Below, piece after piece: positions 63,977 through 64,000 of a stretch of DNA of 64,000 bases. The stretch comes from Marisediminitalea oceani. Lineage in GTDB: Bacteria > Pseudomonadota > Gammaproteobacteria > Enterobacterales > Alteromonadaceae. Location of the stretch: positions 39,029 to 103,028 of the forward strand of contig NZ_RCUA01000068.1 in NCBI RefSeq assembly GCF_003731635.1, given 5' to 3'. The position numbers and the translations under genes are program-made. Every line of letters starts with the position of its first letter. The stretch's first letter is position 1. The notes beneath the pieces were generated by a model. It was not told the origin of the DNA. It worked only from the letters and a program-made list of their open reading frames with translations, and did not search any database.

Positions 63977-64000
63977 ATGGGAAAACTCACAGCAAAACAG
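63977..64000 (+). CDS. Start of a probable tyrosine-recombinase integrase (5' end only)
   Basis: Only eight codons are in the window (MGKLTAKQ). That opening is common in P4/CP4-57-type integrases with an N-terminal arm-binding domain. ATG 63977 follows GGAG with a six-base spacer. The adjacent repeats and location after yicC agree with an island integrase. The rest is outside the window, so the assignment rests on very few residues. Confidence 0.5.

Overview
The window looks like chromosomal DNA of a marine gammaproteobacterium of the Alteromonadales, probably Alteromonadaceae. This rests on gene families and order: an E. coli-like ilvE-ilvD-ilvA block beside a divergent yifB/comM and an ilvY/ilvC pair, rph-pyrE next to yicC, tamA-tamB, proB-proA, plsB, and a mipA-DUF3019-rstA-rstB block of the kind known from Shewanella and relatives. 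No rRNA, tRNA or CRISPR array was seen. Most of the window is ordinary core chromosome. The accessory parts are small, except for a mobile element that begins at the right edge.

Layout. 1-372: end of a sugar O-acetyltransferase. 369-4144 (minus): a tightly overlapped operon of a QseB/PmrA-like regulator, a histidine kinase, a cupredoxin, an FTR1-like permease that lacks its iron-binding REXXE motifs, and a putative outer-membrane barrel. A perfect PmrA-type box lies upstream. 4256-7442 (minus): mipA, DUF3019, rstA, rstB. 7607-13315: a beta-propeller lipoprotein, thiopurine methyltransferase, a monooxygenase-fold protein, a PepSY membrane protein with a partner and a possible Fur box, and DUF2177. 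13399-17829: plsB, a WbuC-like cupin, an ABM-domain secreted protein whose 3' end abuts a broken kduI, and kduD. 18118-21158: NADAR protein, NhaC antiporter and small genes.

21292-30141 holds branched-chain amino acid synthesis: ilvA, ilvD and ilvE (minus), the comM-type ATPase, ilvY and ilvC. The ilvGM genes that separate the leader from ilvE in E. coli are absent here. 30444-36979 holds an orphan gene, a Bcr/CflA exporter, and a four-gene run of unrecognised membrane and lipoprotein genes (32318-36451), the best candidate for an undescribed system. Small envelope proteins follow it.

37170-46956: PPK2, an S9 peptidase, the TamA-TamB pair, and an ECF sigma factor with a membrane partner. 47109-60257: a small coiled-coil protein, an intergenic CCCGG repeat cluster, a 2-hydroxyacid dehydrogenase with a thioesterase, proB-proA, an M1 peptidase with a DUF6702 protein, an AarF/UbiB-like protein, DUF3014, an amidohydrolase and a VTT/DedA-type membrane protein. 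60281-63661: a Fur-box gene pair, tusA, pyrE, rph and yicC. The last 320 bases after yicC carry repeated GGTGGGCAG motifs and the first eight codons of a probable tyrosine integrase. That suggests a genomic island inserted at the 3' side of yicC, a known island hotspot in Vibrio and relatives.
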